Below the pieces are notes generated by a model. That model did no database searches. It had not been told where the DNA came from and saw only the letters and a list, made by a program, of their open reading frames with translations. A stretch of DNA of 44,795 bases from CAXXOK01 sp036759125 (GTDB lineage Bacteria; Bacillota; Clostridia; Christensenellales; Aristaeellaceae), in assembly GCA_036759125.1 (NCBI GenBank), contig DAIOVG010000006.1:1-44795 (forward strand), given 5' to 3'. The translations under genes and the position numbers were made by a program. Shown one piece after another: positions 14,623-23,473 of this stretch. How positions within the stretch are numbered: the stretch's first letter is position 1; every line of letters starts with the position of its first letter.

Positions 14623-15624
14623 TTATTCCCCCAACGGCAGTGAAACAATCGCCTGTTCCGGGGTTTCGCCATTCATGAGCTTGAGGAGGGCGTTTGCGGC
14701 GGCGACGGCCATGTCCGGGATGGGTTCGCGGATGGCAAGGTAGGGGAGCAGGCCGTAGCGGTGCAGGCGGTGCTCGCCAAAGCCAAGCACCTCGACGGTT
14801 TCCTGGGGGATGCCCTGGCCGCGCAGCACCGTGAGCGCGCCGATGGTGAGCCTCGTGGAGGTGCAGAAAATGGCGTCGAAGGGGATGCCGTGATCAAACG
14901 CGCCCTGCATGGCGGAAATCGCCTCGGTGGTGCGCTGGGAATCGACCAGAAATTTGGGTCCCGGGGTGAGGCCCGCATCCTGCAGCGCCTTGCGGTAGCC
15001 CGCAATGCGCTCGCGGTGAGGGGAATATTCCTTTTCCTCCGATAGCAGGGCGATGCTCCTGCGGCCGCCTGCGGCGAGCCGGGCTACGGCCCTGCGCGCG
15101 CCCTCGAAGTTCTCGCATTCCACGATCACGCTGCAGTCCGGCGCGGTGCCCTGGGGGCGGCGGTCGAAATACACCAGCGGAAGCCCCTCAGGGTCCACGT
15201 CGCCGCCGTTTCGGTCGGGCACGTACACCAGGCCGCTGGCGCGCTGGGTTTTGAGCATGCCGATAAAGTGGCTGGCGAGGTCGGAGTCCTCATTGGTATT
15301 GAAAATGGAAACGGAATACCCGTTTGCATACAGCTCATGCTGGAGGGTGCGCACCATCAGGGCGTAGTTTTCATCCATAATATCGGGTACGATGATGCCG
15401 ACAATGGGCATGGAGCGCTTGCGCATGCCCTGGGCAACCACGTCGGGCACGTATTTCAGCCGCTCCATCACCTCGCGGACGCGCTGCTCCGTTTCGGGGG
15501 AGAAGCGGCCGCTTTTGTGGATGACGCGCGAAACCGTGGCGGTGGACACGCCCGAAAGGCGCGATACCTCACGCATGGACACCCGGTGGTCCTTCGCCAT
15601 TCGCCGATCATCCCCGTTTTTCAT
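14623..15624 (-). CDS. LacI-family transcriptional repressor
   Basis: A 333-residue repressor with an N-terminal LacI helix-turn-helix (VSMREVSRLSGVSTATVSRVI) and hinge (LKYVPDVVAQGMRKR), then a periplasmic-binding-protein-like sensor domain (VGIIVPDIMDENYALMVRTL). The ATG at 15622-15624 overlaps the stop of the preceding serine hydrolase gene by four bases, so it is the last gene of the operon and translationally coupled; an internal start at MAKDHR is possible. A perfect palindrome with a central CG, of the type bound by LacI proteins, sits at the operon's promoter (23220-23237), so this protein most likely represses its own operon. The effector is unknown; a sugar or a product of the two hydrolases is likely. 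Confidence 0.93.
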   Translation of the reverse strand: MKNGDDRRMAKDHRVSMREVSRLSGVSTATVSRVIHKSGRFSPETEQRVREVMERLKYVPDVVAQGMRKRSMPIVGIIVPDIMDENYALMVRTLQHELYANGYSVSIFNTNEDSDLASHFIGMLKTQRASGLVYVPDRNGGDVDPEGLPLVYFDRRPQGTAPDCSVIVECENFEGARRAVARLAAGGRRSIALLSEEKEYSPHRERIAGYRKALQDAGLTPGPKFLVDSQRTTEAISAMQGAFDHGIPFDAIFCTSTRLTIGALTVLRGQGIPQETVEVLGFGEHRLHRYGLLPYLAIREPIPDMAVAAANALLKLMNGETPEQAIVSLPLGE

Positions 15625-17111
15625 TGTACTTTTGTAAGCGCCACGTCGCGGTACCAGATATACGGTTCTCCGTCGTGCAGGCGTTCCTTGCGCACCGTGA
15701 GGCGCAGGGTATCGCCCTGGCGGCTAAACCACATCCGGGTCTTGAAGCAGGTCTGGTAAAACCAGGTGTCCACAATCAGGCTATCCTTTTCAAACACCGC
15801 CGTGGAGCACTCGTGCTGGAAGCTTGGCATCGGGCAGTAGGTTTCGCGGGGCGCGCGTTTGCCGTCCAGCCGGGCCACCAGCGTGGTTCTGCTGTCCATA
15901 GTCAGCTCGACCGCCTTTTCGCCTACGCGAATGGAAAGCTGTTTGGTAAATTCGTCATCCGTATCATAAAAATCCCGGTTGACGTTGGTGTTGGCAAAGG
16001 GCACCAGCTCCGGATAGACATGGAAGTTTCCGCTGCTGACAGTATACAGCCCGTCCCACCCTTTTGCAAACCCGTGTACGGGCGCGGACGCCCCATCGGG
16101 CAGGTGGCGGGAGGCCGCGTAGCTGCGCAGCGAGGCCAGGGCGTCGGGGTCCTCTGGCAGGGTCGCTGGAAGCTGCTTGCCCAGCAGGTATTTTACCATC
16201 ACGGCGTCGTACGCGTCGGTATCGTGCGGCTCGCTGGCGGCCTGCTGAATGGAAAACGCCAGGTCCAGCGGGCGGCTCATGACGCTGTCCTGCCCGTGGC
16301 CGCCGCAGAACTTGAACACGCCGGGCTGCCTGTGCATCCACATCTGGTAGCCGTAGCCGCCGGCCTCGTTATCGATCTGCTTTTTGGTCGCCTCGCGCAC
16401 GAATGCTTCATCCAGCACCTGCTTGTCGCCCCAGCGGCCGTTTTGCAAAAACAGTAGTCCGAGCCGCAGGTTGTTTTCCGTGCTGGCCGCCACGCCGGGG
16501 GCGACGTGCAGGCCGTTTTTAAACGTCATCCACGAAAGCTGCTGCGTGTTGATGCCGATGGGCTTGAAAATGCGCTCGTCGGCGTAATCGTACACCGATT
16601 TCCCGGTTGCGCGGCGCACGACCTCGGACAGCATGCACGAGCCCGTGGTGTTGTACTTGAATACGCTGCCAGGCTCCAGATCCACATCCGTGGTCAGGTA
16701 ATTGCGCACCATATCCGCGCCGGGCATGGCGTGCACGCTCATGCCGTTGGTCATGCTGAGCACATGCTTGAGCCTGAGTTTGGCCATGTTGCCGCTATCG
16801 GCAACGCCCAGCGCCTTCATATCGTCCCTGAACAGGTCGGCAACGCGGTCCTCCACGGACACAAGCCCGTCGGTCACGGCCGCGCCGACGGCCGCCATGG
16901 CGTAGGATTTGCCAAACGAATGGCAGATGTGCCGGGTCTCGCGTGTAAACGGCGACCACCAGCACTCCAGCACCACCTTGCCGTGCCGGGCGATCATCAG
17001 CCCGTGGGGCTCGGTGCCGCAGGCCTCCAGCTCCTTGAGCATGGAAAGCAGGTCGCGGCTGGACAGGCCAACGCTTTCGGGCGTTGCGCGCAGTAATTCA
17101 TTCATGGTCAT
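15621..17111 (-). CDS. Serine hydrolase, beta-lactamase/DD-peptidase fold (copy 1)
   Basis: A 496-residue enzyme of the class C beta-lactamase/DD-peptidase/esterase superfamily. The nucleophile motif is SFGK (Ser65, Lys68), the second motif YNT (about residues 153-155) and a GGHGQ segment takes the place of the third, KTG-like motif. An extra C-terminal domain of about 150 residues, rich in strands, follows. There is no signal peptide, so it is predicted to act in the cytoplasm, unlike wall-acting DD-peptidases. The start may be either ATG 17111 or 17105. It lies between an MFS gene and the LacI gene in an import operon, with a paralogue two genes upstream (18299-19777). A role cleaving an ester or amide in an imported compound fits the context but is not shown. 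Confidence 0.85.
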   Translation of the reverse strand: MTMNELLRATPESVGLSSRDLLSMLKELEACGTEPHGLMIARHGKVVLECWWSPFTRETRHICHSFGKSYAMAAVGAAVTDGLVSVEDRVADLFRDDMKALGVADSGNMAKLRLKHVLSMTNGMSVHAMPGADMVRNYLTTDVDLEPGSVFKYNTTGSCMLSEVVRRATGKSVYDYADERIFKPIGINTQQLSWMTFKNGLHVAPGVAASTENNLRLGLLFLQNGRWGDKQVLDEAFVREATKKQIDNEAGGYGYQMWMHRQPGVFKFCGGHGQDSVMSRPLDLAFSIQQAASEPHDTDAYDAVMVKYLLGKQLPATLPEDPDALASLRSYAASRHLPDGASAPVHGFAKGWDGLYTVSSGNFHVYPELVPFANTNVNRDFYDTDDEFTKQLSIRVGEKAVELTMDSRTTLVARLDGKRAPRETYCPMPSFQHECSTAVFEKDSLIVDTWFYQTCFKTRMWFSRQGDTLRLTVRKERLHDGEPYIWYRDVALTKVQ

Positions 17112-17125
17112 TCATCCTTTCCCGG

Positions 17126-18298
17126 TTATATGGTCTTGCGCCGTCTAAGCCAGACCGCAAAGCCAACGCCTGCCAAAAGCGGCAGCGCGAACAGATTGAA
17201 CATGGTGTGGTACCCCTGCTTTGCGGCGACGATGCCGCCCAGCACCGGGGTGAGCGCCTGGCCGATATCCGCGCCCAGGTAATAGGTGCTTGAGGCCGCG
17301 CCCCGGCGCTCCACCGGCACGGCGCGCATGCTGCTCGCCTGCAGGGTGGGTTGCACCGCGCCAAGGCCGAACGCCTTGAGCATCGCGGCCAGGGTAAACA
17401 GCACCACCGCGTTGCCGGGCGTTGCAAACCCAAGCAGGATAAACGCCGCGGCCATCAGCCCAAGGCCCGCAAAGATCACCGGCACGGCGTGGCGGTCGGC
17501 CAGCCTGCCGCTCAAAAGCCGGGACGCGAACAGCGCCGACGCGCCAATGGTAAAATACCACCCGACGTTGCCCAGGGAGAGCTCCTGCCCGAACAGCGCG
17601 ATAAAGCTGTTCTCCAGTCCCGTCGCGCCCGATACCACGATGGCCAGAATGCCGAACGGCAGCGCCTCGCGGGAGAAGAAATCCGTCACCGCAAGCCTGC
17701 GGGCAGGCCGCGCGGGCCGTTTGGGCTGCGCGGGGATAATGAACAGCGCAAGCCCCATCGCCACAAGCGACAGCGCCGCCGCGCTTAAGAGCGTAGCCGG
17801 AAACCCGAAGCGCTCGCCAAGGCCGATGCCAAGCGTGGGCGCGAACGCCGCCGTGATGGTTTGCCCCACGGCAAAATACGCAAGCCCCTGGGCCATTTTG
17901 TCCTCCGGTACCGAGCCTGCAACCAGCGCCATGGTAACGGTTGTCGCGATGGAGAAAAACAGGCCGTGCATGATGCGGAACAATAACAGCAGGGGAATGG
18001 ATTGCGTCAGCCCGCAGCCCGCCATGGCGATGCCGATGCCAAGCATGGCGACGACCAGGAGCATTTTGCGGTTGAGCTTATCGGACAGGATGCCGCTGAA
18101 CGGGCGGATGCACAGCGACGCGATCGAAAGCGACCCCACCACCGTGCCCGCGACCGCCGTTGTGGCCCCAAACCCGGTCACGTACAGGGAAACGGTTGTG
18201 GCAACCATGGCAAAGCTTGCCGAAACAATCATGTTTATGAGGAAAAGCGAAAGATAGGCGCGGTTTAGCAGCCGCTGCGGCCCGGCGGGAGCGTTCAT
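17126..18298 (-). CDS. Major facilitator superfamily transporter
   Basis: A 390-residue membrane protein with about 12 hydrophobic segments and the MFS loop 2-3 motif in the form GILSDKLNRKMLL (residues about 69-81). A central basic loop (PAQPKRPARPARRL) separates the two six-helix halves. It lies between the two serine hydrolase genes, abutting one (its ATG at 18296-18298 follows directly on that gene's stop) and 14 bases from the other. Close packing suggests it moves a substrate or product of those enzymes, either export of a cleavage product or a second import route. The fold is certain. Substrate and direction cannot be told from the sequence. Confidence 0.9.
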   Translation of the reverse strand: MNAPAGPQRLLNRAYLSLFLINMIVSASFAMVATTVSLYVTGFGATTAVAGTVVGSLSIASLCIRPFSGILSDKLNRKMLLVVAMLGIGIAMAGCGLTQSIPLLLLFRIMHGLFFSIATTVTMALVAGSVPEDKMAQGLAYFAVGQTITAAFAPTLGIGLGERFGFPATLLSAAALSLVAMGLALFIIPAQPKRPARPARRLAVTDFFSREALPFGILAIVVSGATGLENSFIALFGQELSLGNVGWYFTIGASALFASRLLSGRLADRHAVPVIFAGLGLMAAAFILLGFATPGNAVVLFTLAAMLKAFGLGAVQPTLQASSMRAVPVERRGAASSTYYLGADIGQALTPVLGGIVAAKQGYHTMFNLFALPLLAGVGFAVWLRRRKTI

Positions 18299-19777
18299 TC
18301 AGGCGTTAACTCCCTTCCCGTCGAGGCAAACCGCGTTTTCCAGCGTTGGCCAGCCCCGCAGGGGGCGCGTGGGGTAGCACAGGCTTACGCCCTGCAGTGT
18401 GAAGGTAAAGCGGTACAGGTATTCGCCCTGGGCCGCCAGGCTTTTGGCCGCGATTTCCAGCGTGGCATCGTCGCGCCAGACCGACGTAAAGTGGCAGATT
18501 TCACTGTCCAGGCAGAATACGCCGTTATCCACCGTGCGTTCCGGCTGCACCAGCAGGTGCCGGGGCGAGGCGATCCAGCGGCCGTTCAGCCCGCAGGACA
18601 GGGTTTGGCTGCCTTTGCTGTCTTTGAGCGTCAGACGGATGGTATCGTCCTCCCGCGCAAAGCTCAGCTCCATCTGCGGATTTGCAAACAGGTAGCGCCT
18701 TTCAAACCAGCGATCCTCCTGCGGCGAGGCGGGCTTGCCGCCCCTGGGCGCGAGCGACAGCCTATGCCCGTAGGTCAGCAGTTGGCGGTATACGTTATTG
18801 TCCTCAGGCAAGGGCTCTGCCGACAGCGCCTTGACAATATGCTGTTCAAACGCCTCCAGCGCGAAGGCCGAGTTTGGCATATCCGACAGGATAACCGCCG
18901 CCAGCTCCTCCTTGGGCAGCACGATGCCGTACTGGCCGAAACCGCCGTCCAGCCGGTAGCCGCCAAAGGCGTTGCGCCAGAGCTGCCAGCCGTACCCGGC
19001 GGCGTTGCCGGGCATGCCGGTTTTGGTATGCTCACGCACGCACTCGCGCAAAATGGCAGGGTCCAGCAACTGCCGCCCCATCCAGTTGCCCTCGTTTAGG
19101 AACAGCGCCGTGTATTTCATCAGCGTGACGGCCGAAAGCGCCATCACCACGGGGTTATAGCCGCCGCGGCTGTCGGTGGGCGCATAAATGGGCGCCTGCA
19201 TGGGCCCGGCAAAGTGCCGCTGCTGATAGCCTTCAAAGGGCTCGCCCACCGCGCGCTCCACCGCGGCGGTGATCACGCTTGGAATGGTGTTGTTGTAGCG
19301 GAAGGTTTTGCCCGGCTCCTCCACAGGCGGCGCGGTGAAAAACAGGCGCGTGAGGTCCGCGTCCAGGTCTTTGAGGATAGCCAGAAACGGGTCCTCCTCC
19401 TGGCCGGAGCGCATGGTGAGCAGATCATCGACGGTCATGCCATCAAAGCGGGTATCGCCGTCCAGCACATTGCGGAAGTAATCGGCCACACTGTCGGTGG
19501 GCTTGAGCTTCCCGTCCTGTATGGCGCGGCAGGCGCTGAGCGCCAGGATGGTTTTCCCCGCCGAAAACACGCGGTGCGGCGTGGACAGGGTATAGGGCGC
19601 GGCGGCGGCGGCAAAGCAGAGCTTATTCTTGCGCAGGAGCAAAAACGCATGCAGGCGGTACTTGCTCTGTTCCAGCGCCTGCAAAAACCGCAGCACCGCA
19701 ACCGAGGGGATGCCGACCGCCTCCGGCTGTGCAGCCGCAAACGGCAGCCCGTTTTGTATTTCCAAAGGATCCTTCAT
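18299..19777 (-). CDS. Serine hydrolase, beta-lactamase/DD-peptidase fold (copy 2)
   Basis: A 492-residue relative of the hydrolase at 15621-17111, with the same order of parts. The nucleophile motif is SAGK (Ser72, Lys75), the second motif YNN in FRYNNTIPS, a GGFGQ segment stands near the third motif position, and a strand-rich C-terminal extension follows. It has no signal peptide. The start ATG at 19775-19777 follows AAAGGGG. The two copies differ clearly in sequence, so the duplication is old and they may act on different parts of one substrate. It is the first enzyme gene after the ABC permeases. Members of this superfamily include beta-lactamases, D-aminopeptidases and carboxylesterases, and I cannot choose among these. 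Confidence 0.85.
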   Translation of the reverse strand: MKDPLEIQNGLPFAAAQPEAVGIPSVAVLRFLQALEQSKYRLHAFLLLRKNKLCFAAAAAPYTLSTPHRVFSAGKTILALSACRAIQDGKLKPTDSVADYFRNVLDGDTRFDGMTVDDLLTMRSGQEEDPFLAILKDLDADLTRLFFTAPPVEEPGKTFRYNNTIPSVITAAVERAVGEPFEGYQQRHFAGPMQAPIYAPTDSRGGYNPVVMALSAVTLMKYTALFLNEGNWMGRQLLDPAILRECVREHTKTGMPGNAAGYGWQLWRNAFGGYRLDGGFGQYGIVLPKEELAAVILSDMPNSAFALEAFEQHIVKALSAEPLPEDNNVYRQLLTYGHRLSLAPRGGKPASPQEDRWFERRYLFANPQMELSFAREDDTIRLTLKDSKGSQTLSCGLNGRWIASPRHLLVQPERTVDNGVFCLDSEICHFTSVWRDDATLEIAAKSLAAQGEYLYRFTFTLQGVSLCYPTRPLRGWPTLENAVCLDGKGVNA

Positions 19778-19808
19778 GGCAATCCCCTTTCAAGCGTTTT
19801 GTTCCCAA

Positions 19809-20696
19809 TCAGCCCTTCACGCCGCCGATGACGATGCCCTTGACAAAGCCGCGCTGCAGGAAGGGATAGATAATCATGATCGGAATCAGCGCAATCACGG
19901 CGATCGCCATGCGAATGCCAACGCTTGGCACGGTCACCCCGGCCGTCAGCGCGGAGTTGGCCGCGTTGTTGGCAATAAAGTCGGCGCTGGCGATCAGGCG
20001 GTTTAACAGGTTTTGAATCGTGTAGTAGTCTGTGCGCTTCACCAGGTAGTACAGGCCGTTGATCCAGTCGTTCCAGTACGCAAGCCCGCTGAGGAGCGCG
20101 ATGGTCGAAAGAATCGGGGTCGACAGGGGAAGAACGATCCGCACCAGGGTGCGGGTTTCTCCGGCGCCGTCAATGCGCGCGGCCTCCAGCACCTCGTCGG
20201 GGATGTTGGTGGAGAAGAACGTGCGCATGACGATCACGCCGAAGCCGTTCATTAAAAGGTTGGGCAGGATCAGCGCCCAGAAGGTGTCCTTGATGTGAAA
20301 AACCTGTACCCACATCAGGTAGCTGGGGATCATGCCGCCGTTGAACAGCAGGGTAAAGAAAACCATGAAGGAAAAGAAGTTGCGGCCCGGAAGGCCCTTG
20401 CGCGACAGGGGATAGGCCATCAGCGTCGTGATGGTCAGGTTGGAAAGCGTACCCACCGTGGTCGCAAGAATCGTCATTTTATACGCCGTCAGAATTTGCG
20501 AACGGCTGTACCACAGATATTTGTAGGACTCCAGGCTCAGCTCCCGCGGCCAGAACGAATAGCCGTTTTGCAGAAGCGATTGCTCCGAGGCAAGCGAGCT
20601 GGTCACAAGCAGCAAAAGCGGCAGCACGCAGACCACCGATAGGATGATCAGCACGATGTTTGCCAGCCTGGAAAAGCCTTTTCCGTATAAATCCAT
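19809..20696 (-). CDS. ABC transporter permease, YtcP/UgpE-type (CUT1)
   Basis: A 295-residue inner-membrane permease with six predicted spans and the EAA loop EAARIDGAGETRTLVRIVLP that docks the ATPase. It opens with a span after a short basic N-terminus (MDLYGKGFSRLANIVLIILS). It matches the carbohydrate-uptake permeases of the YtcP/LplC kind that pair with an LplB-type permease, here encoded 15 bases upstream. No ATPase gene is in the operon. Importers of this class commonly share a housekeeping MsmX-like ATPase encoded elsewhere. Substrates of the class are oligosaccharides or glycoconjugates. Confidence 0.92.
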   Translation of the reverse strand: MDLYGKGFSRLANIVLIILSVVCVLPLLLLVTSSLASEQSLLQNGYSFWPRELSLESYKYLWYSRSQILTAYKMTILATTVGTLSNLTITTLMAYPLSRKGLPGRNFFSFMVFFTLLFNGGMIPSYLMWVQVFHIKDTFWALILPNLLMNGFGVIVMRTFFSTNIPDEVLEAARIDGAGETRTLVRIVLPLSTPILSTIALLSGLAYWNDWINGLYYLVKRTDYYTIQNLLNRLIASADFIANNAANSALTAGVTVPSVGIRMAIAVIALIPIMIIYPFLQRGFVKGIVIGGVKG

Positions 20697-20711
20697 CGTA
20701 ACTCCTCCCGC

Positions 20712-21641
20712 CTAAAACAGCGCCTGGTCTTTTTCCAGGGCGCGCACGGCATAGTTGGTGCCCAGCACCAGCAAGAAGCCCAGCACCGACTGGATGAACC
20801 CGGCCGCCGACGCGCGTCCCACGTCGTTGGTCTCCAAAAGGCCGCGGTACACATAGGTGTCGATGGTGCTTGTCGCATCGTACAAAAGCCCCGTGTTCAT
20901 GGGCACCTGGTAGAAAAGCCCGAAATCCGAATAGAAGATGCGCCCGATGGACAACAGCGTCAGCGTGATGATCACGGGCTTGATCAGCGGCAGGGTAATG
21001 CTGGTGATCTGCTTCCAGGTTCCCGCGCCGTCCACCGTGGCGGCCTCATAGTAGGCCTTGTCGATGCCGATGATGCTGGCAAAATAGATGATCGACGAAT
21101 ACCCGAAGGTTTTCCAAACCTGCACCGAGGTTAAAATAAACGGCCAGTACTTTGGATCTGTATAGAACTTCGCGGGCTCCATCCCCAGCGGAATCAGGAT
21201 GGAGTTGTTGATCATCCCGTTGCTTTCCCCAAGCGCCGCATAGGTGATATAGCTCACGATAACATACGAAATTAAGTAGGGAATCAGAATCACGGTCTGG
21301 TACACCTGCTGTACCTTTTTGCGCTTGATTTCATTGAGCATGATCGCCACGAAAATGGCAAAAAGCGTGCCCAGAATAATAAACACCAGGTTGTAGCCCA
21401 GCGTATTGCGTATGATGGTCCACGCGTCGCCGGTTTTAAACAGGTAGGTAAAGTTCTTCACGCCGTTCCACGCGCTGCCCCAAATGCCCTGCACGTACTT
21501 GAACTTCTTGAAGGCAAGCTGCAGGCCGGTAAGTGGTATATAGTTGTTGATGATGATATAGGTCAGGCCCGGTATCATCATCACATACAGCGGAAAAAAC
21601 CGTTTCAGCTTGCGTTTGATCCCTTTGAAAGCAGTTTGCAT
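20712..21641 (-). CDS. ABC transporter permease, LplB-type (CUT1)
   Basis: A 309-residue permease with about six membrane spans, the N-terminal YVMMIPGLTYIIINNYIPL segment typical of LplB proteins, and the EAA loop EAATVDGAGTWKQITSITLP. The ATG at 21639-21641 follows AGGAG by seven bases; the frame extends 20 codons further upstream but those residues are basic and unlike the family. It lies between the solute-binding protein and the second permease, the normal gene order for these importers. It forms the heterodimeric channel with the permease at 19809-20696. Confidence 0.92.
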   Translation of the reverse strand: MQTAFKGIKRKLKRFFPLYVMMIPGLTYIIINNYIPLTGLQLAFKKFKYVQGIWGSAWNGVKNFTYLFKTGDAWTIIRNTLGYNLVFIILGTLFAIFVAIMLNEIKRKKVQQVYQTVILIPYLISYVIVSYITYAALGESNGMINNSILIPLGMEPAKFYTDPKYWPFILTSVQVWKTFGYSSIIYFASIIGIDKAYYEAATVDGAGTWKQITSITLPLIKPVIITLTLLSIGRIFYSDFGLFYQVPMNTGLLYDATSTIDTYVYRGLLETNDVGRASAAGFIQSVLGFLLVLGTNYAVRALEKDQALF

Positions 21642-21721
21642 GCGCTTTCTCCTCTTGTGAGAAGTGACAGGGCGGCGCTCGTGTGGGGCGCCGCCCTGCA
21701 AGGTTCAGTGGTTACCCGTGG

Positions 21722-23185
21722 TTAGTTGGCCGCCCATGCGTCCAGCTGTGCCTGCTTGGCTGCGATGATATCGTCAATGCCGGCGGCGTCGAGCTCGTTA
21801 AGCAGCGACTGGTACAGCGCGTCGGTGTCGCCGATATTGAGCAGCAGCGCGATGACGTACTTGTCCACAATCGTCGAGCACGCGGAGGCCTCGTCGGACA
21901 CGACGGAGGAATCAAACGCGAAGCCCAGCGCGGGGGATTTTTGGCAGGTCTCGTTGGAGGCCAGCCAGCTGTCGTACACGTCGGCGGCATCGGGCGCCCA
22001 GGGGTAGGTGATGCAGATGTTGGGCCAGAAGGTGCCCATGCCCGAGGGCCAGCCGGTGGTTACGGGATTGAGGTCGCCCGCGAAGGTGATGTTGCCTTCA
22101 TCGGTCACCACATAGTGGACGCCTTCAATGCCGTTGCACACGAGGTTGGAGATCGAAGCATCGGTGAACAGGAGGTTGAGGAACTGGGTCGCGGCCACCT
22201 GATGCTCGCTGAGGGCGGGAATGCACCAGGTCATCCCGGCGACGTTGCTGGTGGTTGCCCAGGCGTCCTGGGTGATCTGCGCGGCATAGATGGGCTTGCC
22301 GATGTTCTTTTCCTGCACGCTCAAAGCCGTGGCTTCGTCGCTGTAGGAGACAAACGAGCCGAAGGACTGGCCGTTGGACAGGTAGGCCATGGAGCCGTCC
22401 TGGGCGTTGAGCGGATCCTTCATAAAGAAGCCTTCTTCACTCCAGATCTTGGCATACTCCAGCATGGATTTGAAGGTGTCGCTTTCATAGTAGTTGACAA
22501 CCGTTGTGCTTTCGCCGTCTTCGCCAAGCATCAGCGCGCCCAGGGGGTCTGCCGTGCCCAGAAGGTCGGTGTCAAAGGTATCCAGGTATGCGCCGCCGTT
22601 GCCGTTGGCAATCATGGTCAGGTCGGGATAGGCGGCCTTGACCACCTTGAGGGCCTCGGTCAGCGTGTCGAAATCGGTGATGGCTTCGGGGTCGATGCCC
22701 ACTTCGTCGGCAATTGCCTTGTCCATCACAAACATGAGCGCCGAGGAAAACGCGTTGACCTTGGGCGCGCCGTAGAGCACGCCGCCCACGCGGGCGCATT
22801 CAATGTATTCGCCCAGCGTATCCAGGATGCCCTGGCCGTATTGGGCGAACAGCTCATCCACCGGGGCAAGCGAGCCCTGGTCGGCGAGCATCGAAAGGCT
22901 GGTCATAAACGCCGCGTTGAACAGGTCAACGCTGCCGTCGTTGAGCATCAGGTTGATCTGCGTGGCCCAGGATGCGAAGTCGATGCAGACGAATTCGATC
23001 TGGAAGTCGTAGCCAAGCTCCGCAAGCCGCTCGTTAACGGCGTCCTGCACCAGATCGCGTTCCTCTGCGGCGTTCATTGCCAGCAGGTAGGCTACCTGGA
23101 TGGTTTCCTTTTCTTCCGCGACGGCAAAGCTCATGCTGCTGACCAGCATAACCGCAAGCAGAAGAAGCGCGAGAATTTTCTTCAT
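21722..23185 (-). CDS. Extracellular solute-binding protein, LipO/YtcQ-type (DUF3502)
   Basis: A 487-residue binding protein and the first gene of the operon. It has a signal peptide (MKKILALLLLAVMLVSSMSF, cleavage near AVA-EE) and a family 1-type body. The C-terminal part (ALGFAFDSS, then a helix ending AAGIDDIIAAKQAQLDAW) matches the DUF3502 tail of LipO/YtcQ-type proteins. The ATG at 23183-23185 follows AGGAGG by eight bases. No lipobox cysteine follows the signal, which is odd for a Gram-positive binding protein that must stay at the membrane; release, or retention by the permeases, is implied. Substrate is unknown, but the two downstream serine hydrolases hint at an acylated or peptidyl ligand. 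Confidence 0.88.
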   Translation of the reverse strand: MKKILALLLLAVMLVSSMSFAVAEEKETIQVAYLLAMNAAEERDLVQDAVNERLAELGYDFQIEFVCIDFASWATQINLMLNDGSVDLFNAAFMTSLSMLADQGSLAPVDELFAQYGQGILDTLGEYIECARVGGVLYGAPKVNAFSSALMFVMDKAIADEVGIDPEAITDFDTLTEALKVVKAAYPDLTMIANGNGGAYLDTFDTDLLGTADPLGALMLGEDGESTTVVNYYESDTFKSMLEYAKIWSEEGFFMKDPLNAQDGSMAYLSNGQSFGSFVSYSDEATALSVQEKNIGKPIYAAQITQDAWATTSNVAGMTWCIPALSEHQVAATQFLNLLFTDASISNLVCNGIEGVHYVVTDEGNITFAGDLNPVTTGWPSGMGTFWPNICITYPWAPDAADVYDSWLASNETCQKSPALGFAFDSSVVSDEASACSTIVDKYVIALLLNIGDTDALYQSLLNELDAAGIDDIIAAKQAQLDAWAAN

Positions 23186-23219
23186 TGGTTGGTACCTCCT
23201 CATGTCATTCCAAGTGATT

Positions 23220-23237
23220 TGGGTAAACGATTACCCA
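23220..23237. promoter_or_regulatory. LacI-type operator
   Basis: The 18-base TGGGTAAACGATTACCCA is a perfect 7-bp inverted repeat around ACGA, with the central CG and AAACG-TT core usual for LacI-family sites. It starts about 12 bases beyond the -10 element, so a bound repressor would block initiation or early elongation of the operon that ends in a LacI gene. Confidence 0.8.
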
Positions 23238-23248
23238 TCTTTGCGATC

Positions 23249-23277
23249 ATTCTAGCATTCCACTTTTGGGCTGTCAA
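23249..23277 (-). promoter_or_regulatory. Promoter of the seven-gene ABC/hydrolase operon
   Basis: On the minus strand a consensus TTGACA -35 (23272-23277), exactly 17 bases, and TAGAAT -10 (23249-23254) precede the operator and the solute-binding protein gene. A near-consensus promoter fits a repressor-controlled, otherwise strong operon. Confidence 0.88.
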
Positions 23278-23397
23278 TGCGCAAAATTTTACCTCGGCCT
23301 GCGCCAAACTTAACCAGGACATTCGGGATGTTTTTCATTCGTCGGCATCGCTATATGCCCGAATACAAGGGGTTTGAGCCATCCTTGCGGCCGCAGC

Positions 23398-23423
23398 AAA
23401 AATGGCCGCACGTACGCGGCCAT
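23398..23423 (-). terminator. Terminator of the GNAT gene
   Basis: A perfect 8-bp stem (ATGGCCGC / GCGGCCAT) with a six-base loop is followed on the minus strand by TTTTT. It lies about 50 bases past the acetyltransferase stop and isolates it from the ABC operon promoter. Confidence 0.75.
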
Positions 23424-23473
23424 ATCGTTTTTTTATCCTGGCGTCCTCAGCCCTGGCAGGGCCGGCCGGATGC

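Noticed and set aside
21683..23377. Plus-strand open frame of 564 codons opposite the solute-binding protein
   Set aside because: Antisense shadow; the minus strand has signal peptide, ribosome site, promoter and family motifs.
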